Positions 1 through 11,639 are shown, numbered from the stretch's first letter. The stretch: 64,000 nt of DNA from Brettanomyces bruxellensis (GCF_011074885.1 NC_054690.1:315001-379000); one strand, 5' to 3'. Numbers and translations are program-made. The notes: a model not told the origin generated them from the letters alone.

Positions 1-1939
1 CCGGTATTCCTCCATTTATCTCTTTCTTACTATCGCTGAATTGCTTGTTATTCTTTTTTTCGTTCCGCCCTGCCGAGTTTCTCCACTTCCTTTCGCGCAA
101 ACTCGTTGTTCGGGTTTTTCCGAAATGTTTTTCCGTTTGCATGGAATTTCCAGCACACCTGAATCCTTGATTATATCACTCTGACAGGGAAGAAACTATT
201 TCTTAGGTTTGATCTGGTGTAAATGTGTGAAACTTGTGTGCAAAAGATGTGCATCAACCGTTTGCTGCGTGTGTAGTATTAGCGTAAACCCCGAGGAAAC
301 GCCGCCGGAATGTTTACAGACACACATTCGAGGAACAACTTGCGACTTCTCACATGAGGAGGAGTGCACCTTCCCGGATTAATCGATTTAATTTTCCATG
401 GTGATCTTGGCATGTGCCTTTGTTCCAATAGCCCACACTTCTGCAATACCGCAGCCCAACCCGCGGCAATTTCCTTGGATTTCCTTCCGCCAGAATGCTC
501 CACACAAAAATTAAGCAGAATGAAAAAATGAAGTGGGAAACCATCCGAACATATGTTGCGGTGCACGGATGTGCCACCAACCTTTGCTGCCTGCTGCTGC
601 CTTAGTTGTTGTTCATGAGTGTCTTTTGTGTTGCTTTCTGTGTGTTCTGCTGTGTTTAGACAAACTATTTGGGTCCCAGAGATGCATATTGGACGTAAAG
701 AAGGTTTTGGGAACATTTTATGTACCTTAATTTGATCATGCTTTCTTTGTCTAAGAGTGAAAAATGGAAGCTGGAAATTCGCACTAACTAATTGGCAACT
801 CACTAGTTAATTAGGTGCTCGCTTTTAGTGAAATGTCAGCATTTAATTTGCTCAGGGCGCAATGAATCAAGCAACTAAGGATATGGTAGCATAATTTGGT
901 ACTAGCTATATCAGCGTCATTATTATTATTGGAAGTATCGGTGGTATTAATGTTTTATCTGAAGTATCGGTGCAAGCTTCAGCAATGAATATGACCACCA
1001 ATATTGGTTTTTTAGGGCTGAAAAAGTTATACATTGGTTTATCAGTACAATTAGTACCAATATATAAATGAATGACATACATATAGACACATTTGGGCCA
1101 ATGAAATAAATAACCAGATAGAAATATTGGGCACTATCATCATAAGCAACATGGCCAATGTCAGAAATGTCGGAAATGCCGGTATCACCAAGCACCTGAT
1201 AAATCAAGTGGTGCAGATACCAACAGGAACTATATAAGTAAAGAGTATATTTTAAATTGTTGTTCGTCAGGCTCAGTTAAGAGGCTTATTTGTTTCAGAT
1301 ATCTGAATTTGAACAAATATGCTGTTTGACTTCATGGTAAATGAGCATACGTACACGCGGTATAAAGTGATGCATAATTTTGTTTGATCAAATATAAGGA
1401 TATTTAACTGCTCAAGTTCCACCAAAGCTTGAGATCAAAATGCCAGATGGAACAGTTGAGCACGCACTGTTTAGTGTGTTCTGGACATGGTGTAAAGCTT
1501 TTTGGAAATTACCGAATGATCCAATCATGTGATTGAATTTCGGAGTGTATTTATCAGAAGTTTGATATGGAAGACATTACGAACACAAAATTGGGAGTGA
1601 GCTATGAAGAGCATCAAACATATTCGATCAGTAAGCTGAAAGTTTTGTTATATTCGGAATCCCTTAGAAGATTTAAGACTAATTACTTTCTTCTTTCCAA
1701 GATAAAAGAAGGAATGCAAAATCACATAACTGCGAGCCTATAAATTATGCTTAATGTCCGAAATATATTATCTGCTTCTACCACAGTTTCATATTCATTC
1801 AGAAGATAGCAGATGGAGGGAGTTCAAAGTGAAGCAATAGGATTAGATTGTTTTAGGTGTGAGTTCTGTTCTCAGACTTGATGGATTTTCAAGTGCTGCT
1901 ATAGAAATGAAGGTAGAAATAGTAATACATTGTAATTAA

Positions 1940-2360
1940 CCTCAACTTTTGGTCTGAGTTTACCTCCACTAACTATTTCGAAGTTTGGTTTTGAACTTAG
2001 CCTTTGGTTCAGCATTATTTATCTAGGACTTAGTTTGAAATTTGTTTACCGTTTAGCTTAGATCATTATTTGGATTCAGTTTGAGTTCAAAATCTGTATT
2101 TTCATTTGTGTGTTACATTAAGTCTTGGCATTAGCCACGAGTTTTCTTGGTTCAGTCAGAAAGTTAACCTTAACTATGGCCTCCAGTTTAATATTCAAGT
2201 GAACCTCTCATTTAGTTTGGAGTTTATTTTTGAGCTTAACTTATAGCTAAGCTTCCAGTTGTGTTTTATTCTAACCCTCATTTAGCTATCAGTTTTTAGT
2301 TTAGTTTCAGCGATTATAATCCAATTTAGTATTTGGTTCGGTTTTAGTTCAATATTTCCT
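1940..2360. repeat. Degenerate short-period repeat, TTTAGTTTGGAGTTT-like
   Basis: Variants of a T/G-rich phrase recur about every 20-30 bases, such as agtttggttttgaact, tttagtttggagttt and tttagtttagtttcag. Copies are too diverged to fix a unit length by eye. It looks like an old, decayed minisatellite in non-coding DNA. Confidence 0.5.
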
Positions 2361-4136
2361 TAGTTGCAGCTTATTTCCATGTGTACTCGAGTGTGCTTAT
2401 TCCCTGTAGAATCATCCAATAGATAAATTAAAGATATTTGGTGTAATGCAAGCCAAAGAAAAATAAAGATACATTCCGCCCTTTCGTATTTACGTAGACG
2501 TCCAATAGGAACTTGGAGAAATCAAGTTGAGATAATGCACATGAGGAAATACAAATTTACAGCAAAACAGAAGCTAAGCGTGCTTATATGTTGTGAAAGT
2601 ATATTTTGTAACTCAGTCACCCACCAAGAAATCAAATATACAAGTTTAGGTGAGAGATACAGACCAGGTAACCTGTTTGAGAAAAAAATTTAGATGTACA
2701 AGTTTATAGAAGAAGAAAGCAATGATTCATCTTGACTGTATCTTTTCAGAGCAAGGACTGCAAATTGAAAAAACTGCTGCTGATGAAGTATACAGGATTA
2801 CAAATCAGAAGTAATGTTTACTACCCAACATCATAAAGGCATAACAGCTGAACAATCGAATAAATACTATTCTGAAACTAATGGATAAAAGAAGAATCAA
2901 CACTAACGTTAAACAAGTTAGAGGTAGATTACGAATAAATGTACAAGAGGCATCAGATTCATTTGTTAAATTAAACAAACTAATATAAGAGAGTACGAAC
3001 ACTAGCAATTAATTAAGATTCATTTTCTCAATGAAGTATACACAGCAATCTAATAATTCTGAGGTGTATAAATAGAAGCTTACCAAAAAGCAGATAAATA
3101 AAGAATCATGAAAGCATTATATGCAGTAAGCAGTGCACAAACAATGATGGGAAGCAAATAATTGATTTGTTGAGATTAAATATCAGTTGGAAACATGCAA
3201 GTTTAATTTATCTGGTTATATTAAACGGATCACAAAGAATGCATGATCAATTCGTCATCAATTAACATGTGTTACATCGAACAAGATGCTATCCAGAAAG
3301 CATAAAATGACAATTTGGATAAATTCGAGAAAGCTGATGTGTGAAGCACGCATGACATTATTATACTAAACGAAGAACATTTAAATATCGAAGCGCAGTT
3401 ACCGTTGACACATCGAGCATGCAGATTAGAGGACTGACAAAGGTTAAAATGCACAATTCATTTGGCGAAACATGTGTTATTGACTTTTGCAAAAGTGATC
3501 TGGTTCAAGCTGCAGAGGAGAAATGATAACGCATGGGATATATTATACGGAAGTAATCATCAAGGTTCAAAAGCTTCAATTCATGAATAATTTTAAATCT
3601 AAACACGCTTGTCTAATGAAATAACACTAAAAAAAAGAAGAGCATGAGCAATGCATTTAGGAATTATAAACCAGAAAGTGAAATTAGAAGCGAAGAAGTA
3701 GAAGGTACAACAGATATTGCACTGATGTCATTGTCAAACCAATATTTAGAGGTACATGGACTAGTGATCATCTGAGTGGATTGCAAATGAAGCTACAGTG
3801 AAGGAATGTGGAAGTAATACATCCAAGCCAAATCTCAAAACGTAATTTATGCGAGGATAAACATGGACTAGCGATAACAATCCGCCATATGTCAAGTTTG
3901 CAGTCAGACAGTGTAGTATACTACAGGTTAGTCAGCAATAAGCTATAAAAAGGGAGCAACTACAAGCAATATAGTAACATCAAAGCACAATTCATTTGAG
4001 TATTATGAGGGGTAGTCAATAATTCAGACTAAGAATCAAACTACGGCCAAATAATTACACAGGAAAAGATCGAGTTACCGTAATGTAGTACACTCCGTAC
4101 AGTAAAACGCAGCCTGTTGGACTATCGTGAACATGA

Positions 4137-4665
4137 AGTAGAACAATTCAGCAGAACCATGACCATGCTTCTCATTCGACTACTATAACATAGGGTAGAA
4201 CAATTCAGTAAAAGCAAGCCGCAACAGCTACATCTAATAAAGTAGAACAATTCAGTAGGCAAAGGATGAAGCTACAGAAACTACACATTAATAATCTCAA
4301 AACAAAATTCATTCGACTTGAACGTAAAGTATAATAATTCAGTAGGACCAAACATCAAGCTAGTCATAGCACTATTGTGAACACGAAGTAGAACAATTCA
4401 GCAAAAAAAGATAGATTAAGCTAGTCATTCCACTATTGTGAACCTTAAGTAGAACAATTCAGCAGGATTAAAGATCAAACTACTCATTCGACTACCGCGA
4501 ATGCGAAACATAATAATTCAACATGAAAAATCAAGCTACAGATATTCGGCAAAATACAGGCAAAATTACCCATCTGACTACTCTGAAAGCAGAGTAATGC
4601 AGCAGGATTAAAGACTCAGCTACACCTTAGTAATCTCAAAACACAATTCATTCGACTATCGTGAA
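4137..4665. repeat. Degenerate ~60-bp tandem array at the PFK1 3' end
   Basis: The core agtagaacaattcagca recurs in variants beginning at about 4137, 4194, 4241, 4328, 4387, 4448 and 4508. Spacings are mostly 57-61 bases. Between cores lies a phrase like ctactcattcgactattgtgaa. A segment of about 40 bases (ataatctcaaaacaaaattcattcgac-type) near 4282-4319 recurs near 4630-4660. The array runs up to the PFK1 stop codon, so it probably forms the PFK1 3' untranslated region. Confidence 0.75.
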
Positions 4666-4672
4666 ACATAAA

Positions 4673-7600
4673 TCAATTGCCAACATCAACCTGGGCAGCA
4701 GCAGAGGTGTCGTCGGTACGGGCAGCCATGAGACGGCCGCTCAACATGTCGTTGACAAGATTGAACCTGTGCCAGTGGATGTCGACACCGCGGCGCAACT
4801 CAACGTCCGTGGAGGAGTCCCAGAGCTTGGAGATGCTCTCGAAAGAGACCTTGTTGCCGTGGATGCCGAGAACAACGGCGTTGTCCAACTGTGGGGCCTC
4901 GACCTTGCGGCCGTGCTTGTAGTAGAACTTCAAGTCGTCGTCCGGCTGGCCGACAGAGGTGTGGTTGGAGCCGAAGCCGTCGGCCTGCCAGTGGGCGACG
5001 GAGCGGGCGATTTCAGCGTTGTTTTCCTCGATGTACTTGCAGGCCTTGATAGCGAACCGGGCGGCGTAGCAGCGGTCCATGGCGGATGGGATCTTACCCT
5101 GCTGGACGTGGCCCGGGATGGCGGTCCTGGTCTGGAAGGCACCTTTGGCCTGCTCGCGGAAGATGTCGGCCACAAGCTGCGTGGTGTAGATTGGCGAGGA
5201 GTTCTCGTTTCGGACCACCAGCTTGCCGTTCCGGTCCTCGCCGTGGTCGCCGGCAAAGCACGAGTTGAGCAGCTTCAAGTCGCTACTGATGTCCTTCAAG
5301 CAGATGCCGTGCTCGGGTCTGTACACGGCAACGGCACCCGAGATGAGGCCGATGTACGAGGCCACGTAGCCGCAGTTGCCTCCCTGCACCTCGACGACAA
5401 ACACGCGTTTTCTGGAGGAAGAGGCGGACTGCTTGATGGCATCGCAGTACTCGGAGAGCACATTGAGGCAGGTGTCGCAGCCCAACGAGTACTCTGTGCC
5501 CGGGACGTTGTTGGAGACCGTCGATGGGAGGCAGACGGTCGGCATGTTGAGGATCGGGTACCGTGCCCTGGCCCGCTTCAACTCGTGCACCGCGCGGAAG
5601 GCCTCAAAGCCACCCATGACGATGAGGCCCTGGATGCGGAACTTCTGCAGGTAGAAGGCCACCGTGCCCATATCCTCGCTGGGGAGCGAGCGGTTGGTGC
5701 CCAAGTACGAACCCCCGATGTTGTGCCACTCCACCACGTCCAGCCACGAGAGCTCGCGGAACGCACCGTGCCGGATCAGCCCGGTGAACCCGTTCTCGAT
5801 GCCGTACACCCGGTGGCCCTGCGAGAGGAGGTAGAGCACCGCGGAACGCGTTGCGGCGTTCAAGGCCGCGGTGGGAGCTCCAACGTGGATGATGGCGACG
5901 TTGAGCTTTTCGTTTTTCTCATCTTTGGCCTCATCTTTGGTCTCTTTCTCATTCTCTCTCTCCTCCTCTCTCTCCTTCTCTCCCGAGATCGCCTTGAAGT
6001 CCGCCCAGGTCTCCTGGAAGGCCGCATCACGGAGCTTGAAGGCCGCGTCGAAGTCCTTGGCATCGATGGCCTTGGCAACCGCCTTGGTCTGCTTCACCGC
6101 CTCCATCAACGGCACACGGACTATCTGGTTCGCCTCAATGCCGATCATCGGCGACGGAGTGTCGGGCGTGCTCTCAAGGGCCGCTTTCACCGCCTCCACG
6201 CCCTGCATCGTGGCCAACATCCGGTCGAACGCCACAGCCGTGCCTCCGCGCTGCACGTGACCCAACGTGGTCACCCGGGTGTCCAAACCGAGCTCCACGA
6301 GTGCCTGCTTCACCTCCTCGGACGTAACGGCGTTGAGCTCGTCGTCGATGGCCCCCTCTGCGACGATGACGGTCGTTTTCCGCCGTCCTGCCGCCCGGTG
6401 CTTCGAGCAAACCGCCTGAAGGTCCGCCCGCCAGGTCTTGGCACACGGAGGCTGCTCGGGAACGAACACGTAGTCCGCTCCACAGCAAATACCCGCCATG
6501 AGGGCCAACCAGCCACAATGCCGACCCATCACCTCCACAACGAAAGCCCGCGAGTGCGAGGCCGCCGTGGTGTCGATGTAGTCGACCATCTCGCAGATCC
6601 GCTCCAAGGACGAGTAAGCTCCGATGGTGTTGTCCGTGAGGGCCATATCGTTGTCGATGGAGCCGACCATGCCGACGATGGTCAAATGCTGGTACTTGCC
6701 GTGCTGTGCGGCGGTGATACGGCCCGTTTTCTCGAGCTCCGCGAGCAACGAAGGCCACTCCGACCGGAAGATGTCTGCCCCGGTCAAAGATCCGTCTCCT
6801 CCGCACACGATCAACGCGTCAATACCGCGCTTCACCATGTTCTCCGCCCCGTTAAGCCGTCCAGCCCGCTCCCGGAACTCCAAACACCGTGCCGTGCCGA
6901 TCAAAGTGCCGCCCTCCGAGAGCCAGCCACGGACGTCCGCCCACTCCAAGGGCCGCAACTTTTCTCCGCCTTCCACCAACCCGGTGTATCCTTCAAAGCA
7001 TCCGTACATCTCGCATCCGAAGTAGATACCCGCCCGGATCACCGCCCGCACTGCTGCACACATACCCTGCGAATCTCCGCCCGACGTCATCACCGCGATC
7101 CGCTTCTTCGGCTTCTTCTCCGTCGAGGCCTTGCCCAACTCCGCCGCACGGGCTTCTTTCTCCGCCTCCTGGGCCGCCTCCTCGCTGATGAAAAAGCTGC
7201 CGGGTGAATCAACTGCCACCCGCATGCCCAACTCAACGCTGTCCGTGAACCCAACAAGGTTTCCCACCGGGTCCCGCACAAAGAAAAGCCCGCCTCCGAC
7301 CTCCTTCTTCTCGTCTTCTCCTGCTTCCACAACCTCGAATCCCGCTTTCTCCGCCTCAGCCCGCACTTTCTCCGGCGAAATGCTCAACACAACGATCCGG
7401 CCGGGCATCTCCTCGTTCTTCTGCACGTCGTGCGACAAAAGCCGCACTTTCAACATCACTCCTTCGTTGTACTTGTCCAAAACTGGGTCCATCTCCCGGT
7501 GCTTGTACTCCGGTGTCTCCTGGTACGGAATAACGTTCCCAGACTTGTCCACCCGGCTCACCGGGAAGGTTGCAAGCCAGCACTCACTTCTCGAGTCAAA

Positions 7601-7771
7601 GCTGATCCCGTTGAGGTCTGCTCCAGTCGCATTTGCGTCCTTGTTGAATATCCTTATCACTTTGAATCCGAACTTCCTGTAAAACTTGATTAACTCGTCG
7701 TACTGCTGCCTTTTGGCCGTGGTTAACGACGTGAACGCCACTTTCGACACTAGTGGCTTGCCTGTTGTCAT
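4673..7771 (-). CDS. PFK1: 6-phosphofructokinase alpha subunit
   Basis: Cytosolic ATP-dependent 6-phosphofructokinase: phosphorylates fructose 6-phosphate to the 1,6-bisphosphate, the committed step of glycolysis, in a hetero-octamer with a beta subunit. The 1032-residue frame starts at a clear ATG and has the duplicated fungal layout. A glyoxalase-like N-terminal domain (about 1-200) is followed by the catalytic half, with GGDSQGM near 230, the GSIDNDM proton-acceptor motif near 372, MGRHCGWLAL and GHVQRGGTA. A lysine/glutamate-rich linker (about 594-622) leads to the regulatory half starting near IIHVGAPTAALNAATR. The pattern follows Saccharomyces Pfk1 rather than Pfk2. Oddities are GGDSQGMC where the family usually has GGDSPGMN, and a strongly GC-rich composition that also leaves a long antisense open frame. 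A HOMOL1-like box lies 600 bases upstream. Confidence 0.96.
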   Translation of the reverse strand: MTTGKPLVSKVAFTSLTTAKRQQYDELIKFYRKFGFKVIRIFNKDANATGADLNGISFDSRSECWLATFPVSRVDKSGNVIPYQETPEYKHREMDPVLDKYNEGVMLKVRLLSHDVQKNEEMPGRIVVLSISPEKVRAEAEKAGFEVVEAGEDEKKEVGGGLFFVRDPVGNLVGFTDSVELGMRVAVDSPGSFFISEEAAQEAEKEARAAELGKASTEKKPKKRIAVMTSGGDSQGMCAAVRAVIRAGIYFGCEMYGCFEGYTGLVEGGEKLRPLEWADVRGWLSEGGTLIGTARCLEFRERAGRLNGAENMVKRGIDALIVCGGDGSLTGADIFRSEWPSLLAELEKTGRITAAQHGKYQHLTIVGMVGSIDNDMALTDNTIGAYSSLERICEMVDYIDTTAASHSRAFVVEVMGRHCGWLALMAGICCGADYVFVPEQPPCAKTWRADLQAVCSKHRAAGRRKTTVIVAEGAIDDELNAVTSEEVKQALVELGLDTRVTTLGHVQRGGTAVAFDRMLATMQGVEAVKAALESTPDTPSPMIGIEANQIVRVPLMEAVKQTKAVAKAIDAKDFDAAFKLRDAAFQETWADFKAISGEKEREEERENEKETKDEAKDEKNEKLNVAIIHVGAPTAALNAATRSAVLYLLSQGHRVYGIENGFTGLIRHGAFRELSWLDVVEWHNIGGSYLGTNRSLPSEDMGTVAFYLQKFRIQGLIVMGGFEAFRAVHELKRARARYPILNMPTVCLPSTVSNNVPGTEYSLGCDTCLNVLSEYCDAIKQSASSSRKRVFVVEVQGGNCGYVASYIGLISGAVAVYRPEHGICLKDISSDLKLLNSCFAGDHGEDRNGKLVVRNENSSPIYTTQLVADIFREQAKGAFQTRTAIPGHVQQGKIPSAMDRCYAARFAIKACKYIEENNAEIARSVAHWQADGFGSNHTSVGQPDDDLKFYYKHGRKVEAPQLDNAVVLGIHGNKVSFESISKLWDSSTDVELRRGVDIHWHRFNLVNDMLSGRLMAARTDDTSAAAQVDVGN

Positions 7772-8009
7772 TCTGTCTGTCTTGAGAATTGCTGCAACTC
7801 AAGTATTGCTCTGGTGGTGTCGATATTAGCTAAATGTCGATGCAGAGCTAGTTTTTGATGCACTGCTAATTTCTGCTGCAAATTAATCACCCTCGTAAAT
7901 TTCTTTACGCACGCTCGAAAAAATTGCTCCTCTGAATCATACATAATCTTTTTCCGGAGAATCTTGCTGCTTTATAAAAATACACCCACCTCTTCCGAAT
8001 CTTTCCTGA

Positions 8010-8300
8010 TTCTCGGATGCTGCCCGCGCTTTCATTATTTCTGTGCTTCATTTTTTTCCCCCTTCTTTATTATTCTCTTGCCTCCATCCCGCTTTGTCCG
8101 CCCTGTCTCCATATTTTACTCATCTCCGACCACCTGATCCTTCTTTCATATATATATCCATCCACTTTGCTGTCCTTTTCTGTCTCCTATCACCCATTAC
8201 CATCTCGTACTTCATCCTGCTCTACTTAACCCCTTTCTGCTACTTCCACCCTTTCCTCTTTCTGCTTTTATCGCTTTCTTTCGCTCCCTCTACTCTTCAC
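8010..8300. promoter_or_regulatory. Pyrimidine-rich tract in the PFK1 upstream region
   Basis: The plus strand is dominated by C and T for nearly 300 bases, beginning about 240 bases upstream of the PFK1 start. Such tracts occur in promoters and 5' leaders of highly expressed yeast genes. The role here is inferred. Confidence 0.35.
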
Positions 8301-8370
8301 TAAGGATCAATGCCGCCCGACGCACCATGCCGCGATCTCGATACTTTTTTTCCCCCTGCCCACTTTCTTT

Positions 8371-8382
8371 TGTACGGATGTT
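8371..8382 (-). promoter_or_regulatory. HOMOL1/Rap1-like box upstream of PFK1
   Basis: Plus strand TGTACGGATGTT, minus strand AACATCCGTACA, matches the HOMOL1 form of the Rap1 site known from ribosomal-protein promoters. It lies 600 bases before the PFK1 start codon. Binding is inferred. Confidence 0.5.
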
Positions 8383-9882
8383 GTCCTCCCCATTATTCTA
8401 CCGCGGTCAGATCTATAAAATCTCGTATGACCTTGCGGAGATGAAAATTATTCCACAATGTCAATTATTCTATTGTGAAATATCCCAACGGTGACCACTG
8501 CCATTGTAGGATTCCTAAGATACCTGATTTCTCCAGTAAAGAGGGGAGTTGTTTTGGTGTACAGGTTGTTTCTGTGCACTTCTACCTGACAACGAGAGAA
8601 AGCAATATGAGTTTAACTGTTTTGTTTAACAAAATAAATGGTTCAAGTCAAGCTACTACAATTTGTTATACTTAATTTAACTGCAGACTCAACCATACGC
8701 AATTCTGGTGGTTGCCTATGCTCAACTATGTGCTCTACCAACACGCCAACGCTAAAATATATCCGTCGATAGTCGCGTCTACACACCTTCACTCAGGGTA
8801 TTATTCACATACATACTCCTTTCTTTGCTCTCACACTTAATATTTACCCTGCAAACCCCAGAAATCCTTAATTTACAACTAAACATAAAGAGGAAAACAT
8901 CAATCTTCAATAATAATGCAGATAGTGTGGAATACTGCCGTATGCCATACGTAGTAGAGTCTATCTGCACTGCCTCGCTTTGAATAAAACCGCACTCCCA
9001 GAATTACAATCAGGTACATACCAGTTTCGTAGCACTGATCACACTTGACAGGCGCCATATTACACTATAACAAAAAGTCAAATCGTGATACTGAAGTAAT
9101 ACAGTAATACGACAGTGTTAACTTCATTTATTACTTGTTTCCGCGTTTCAAACAACTGTTAACTTATTGCTTTGACCAACTGCACGAACACATTATACCA
9201 AGCGACTTTCAAAACCGATTCATACAATATTGGTAATATATTACTCCCCCTGCGTAGTATTTTAACTATATCAGACGGCTTCACATTCACTGGAATACAT
9301 GCATGTATTTTCCTTTCACTTTCAGAGTATGTATGAAACGCATTTAACATTTTCCGATGAATCGTGTAGAAATAGCATGTAAATATTGCGCAGTGCATTT
9401 TCTCATTTTATGTACAAAAGGATTCCAGCAGAGGATTAACGGCACTAGTATTATCCATACTAATACTACACATGACAATCCAATACATACTAACTATACA
9501 TACTAACCATGCCCTGACCATAAATAGCAATACTAAACATATTAATTCAATACATACAAACTATACACGATAACTGTAATATATTCTCGACAGTCGCATC
9601 TATCTAAAAATGTGCCGTCTTGTCTCTACCAAAAAGCCTTACTCATAATGATTAAAGGTGCCTAAGCAGTGCTTTTCATCTTTTTGTAGTTCATGACGCA
9701 TTCTTAATTCTTCTACTTTCATCTTTTCCTTTCATCTTTCCCTCCTTCAGCCTCAGAAGCACCAAAACAACCTGAATATTAGATACATACATCTCCACAT
9801 CGATAGTCTCCATCCACTCATTACACGAACCTTCACTGTCAAGCAATCGGATCCAGCCAATAACTCTTAAATAAATAACACC

Positions 9883-11604
9883 TCAACTTCCCAGCACCGC
9901 CTCCTCCTTTAGTAGCTGCTCGTGCCGCTCGATCTCGTCCAACCCGGAGACCAAATCGACCTGTCGGGGATCCCGGTGGTATCTTGTTCTCCGGACGAGC
10001 TTCCAGCCAATGAAGATAGCGGCATCGATGAAGCACATCAAGTAAGAAAACAAGAACGTCTGGACGGACCACCAGTCTCCACCCGGGAGAAAAACGGTGT
10101 ATCCCTGCACACCAACCATGCAGAGTACGATGCACAACGTGAAAATGCAGGCGTAAGGCTGCCAGATGGCCTTGAAACCGAATTTGGCCCGGTCCAAGCC
10201 CTGGGCCCGCACGGCCCGTCGGAAGTGGAGATACGTGAAAAGGATAATGCAGTAATTCATGAGCTGGGACGCAGTGATCAAGTTGATGATCCAGTTCAAA
10301 ACCGTACTGGCACTTTCACTTAGCTGGAGAAACGCAAGGGCCCCCCATACCAAGGAAACCAGCACGGCGAGAATCGGAACGCCCTGCCTGTTGCACCGCC
10401 GGAACACCCCGGGTGCCCGGTGTTGCACCGCCATCCCGTAGAGTGTTCTGGACGAGCAGAACGTGTACGAGTTGCCCGCGGAGAACGCCGAGGTCACGAG
10501 CAACGCGTTCACGACGTGCGGGAAGACACCAATGTGCAAATTGTACATTGCAATGGTGTATGGGGAGGCTCCAGCACCCGGCTTCCCACTGGAAATCGCA
10601 TTGAGAAGAAGCGGGTCGCGGGCATTGCAGAGAATACCGACACAGAGAGTTCCGCCGATGAAGAAAACCAGCAAGCGAAGGAAAACACTCTTGAAAGCAG
10701 GCGGAAGCACCCTACGCGGGTCCCTGGTCTCGCCAGCAGCCATGCTGAGATACTCCGGGCCGGCCATCATGTATGCTGCGGCAATAAGGCAGGCAAGAAA
10801 GCCCTGGAACCGGCCGAGCGGCCCGGTGGAGATGTACTCGAGCATGGGGGCCGTATCATAGCCCGAGACCCAGTTCCGGAACCCGAACCGGTCATGCACC
10901 GGGTTCCCGCCGAGCATCACTACAAAGGTGAAGACCATGAGCATCACGGCCAACACCACTTTGCCCATGCAGAGCCAGAACTCCGCCTCGCCGTACCACC
11001 GCACTGCCGCCACGTTGATCGCCAAATACGCAACGAGTTGCGTGCTGAAGCAGATCGCCGGGCTGTAGTTGTCTGCCCAGTAGTGGATGAGCGAGTTGAA
11101 AAGCGTGAGCTCAAATGGGATCATCGCACACTGGAGAACCCAGAAATTCCACGATGACATCACCCCGAGTGCCTCGTCCACAAACCGGTCCGCGAAGATG
11201 CAGAATGGAGCACCAGGGAGGGGCAAATAACACACCATCTCGGCACAACACGACGTTATCTCCACCATCGGGATGGTCCACAACCCGAACCCTAAGAGGA
11301 GCGAAAGAGCCCCTCCGTTCATCAACGACGTGCCTATGTTCACGTACAACGCCACCCCGATCGTGCCTCCGATGGCAATGAGCTCGATCTGCCTTCTGGA
11401 GAGCCTCCGCGATAGATGTGATACAATCATTGTGCTTGTATCCGTATCGTCAATCTCCACCGAGTCCTCCTTTGCTTTGCCGGCACTTGCCTTCGTTCCC
11501 CCTTCTGAGTCCTCCTCACTCACGTGAACTCTCGTTGTGAGCTCTGTCTTTCCCTTCACTGGAACAAATGTATCCTTCAGAAACTGTAGAATTGGAGATT
11601 TCAT
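9883..11604 (-). CDS. AGP2: AGP2-like amino acid/polyamine permease
   Basis: Plasma-membrane member of the yeast amino-acid permease family (APC superfamily). In Saccharomyces Agp2 takes up carnitine and controls polyamine and cation transport. The 573-residue protein has a hydrophilic tail of about 75 residues and roughly 12 membrane segments, starting with the RQIELIAIGGTIGVALY motif. Shared stretches include MLGGNPVHDR, FQGFLACLI, PGAGASPY, FSAGNSYTFCSSRT and NWIINLITASQLMNY. These fit Agp2 specifically, better than Gap1, Dip5 or Put4, as does the charged C-terminal tail with EIERHE. The start is the first ATG. Composition is GC-rich like PFK1, unlike the AT-rich flanks. Confidence 0.9.
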   Translation of the reverse strand: MKSPILQFLKDTFVPVKGKTELTTRVHVSEEDSEGGTKASAGKAKEDSVEIDDTDTSTMIVSHLSRRLSRRQIELIAIGGTIGVALYVNIGTSLMNGGALSLLLGFGLWTIPMVEITSCCAEMVCYLPLPGAPFCIFADRFVDEALGVMSSWNFWVLQCAMIPFELTLFNSLIHYWADNYSPAICFSTQLVAYLAINVAAVRWYGEAEFWLCMGKVVLAVMLMVFTFVVMLGGNPVHDRFGFRNWVSGYDTAPMLEYISTGPLGRFQGFLACLIAAAYMMAGPEYLSMAAGETRDPRRVLPPAFKSVFLRLLVFFIGGTLCVGILCNARDPLLLNAISSGKPGAGASPYTIAMYNLHIGVFPHVVNALLVTSAFSAGNSYTFCSSRTLYGMAVQHRAPGVFRRCNRQGVPILAVLVSLVWGALAFLQLSESASTVLNWIINLITASQLMNYCIILFTYLHFRRAVRAQGLDRAKFGFKAIWQPYACIFTLCIVLCMVGVQGYTVFLPGGDWWSVQTFLFSYLMCFIDAAIFIGWKLVRRTRYHRDPRQVDLVSGLDEIERHEQLLKEEAVLGS

Positions 11605-11639
11605 AGTGAGCAGTTATGTGATTGTAAGCTGTGTAAAAT

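Larger units (their letters stand above)
1..4672. other. Long intergenic region left of PFK1, no supported gene
   Basis: AT-rich DNA with only short, unrecognisable reading frames; the longest (279-803, minus) opens with a non-ATG codon and resembles nothing I know. The stretch is rich in imperfect short repeats, strongest at about 1940-2360 and 4137-4665, which are listed separately. It ends in the 3' flank of PFK1. No tRNA or transposon signature was seen. Confidence 0.6.
7772..9882. other. Intergenic region, PFK1 promoter side and AGP2 3' side
   Basis: About 2.1 kb with no credible gene. It contains a pyrimidine-rich tract on the plus strand (about 8010-8300), a HOMOL1-like box at 8371, and G-poor repeats near 9420-9600 with catactaac phrases. 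Short frames here are unrecognisable. Confidence 0.6.

Noticed and set aside
279..803. 174-residue minus-strand frame near the left edge
   Set aside because: It begins at GTG, resembles no family and has low-complexity Gln and Ser patches.
4661..7207. 848-residue open frame antisense to PFK1
   Set aside because: It covers the GC-rich PFK1 coding strand, has no recognisable domain, and is explained by scarcity of TTA, CTA and TCA triplets in that gene.
8690..8775. tRNA-like phrase GTTGGTAGAGCAC on the minus strand
   Set aside because: The D-arm-like words are present but no acceptor stem or B-box (GGTTCGANTCC) can be paired, so it is not a tRNA.
9480..9520. Two TACTAAC motifs on the plus strand
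   Set aside because: They sit in a catactaac-type repeat in a spacer, with no donor, acceptor or exon around them.
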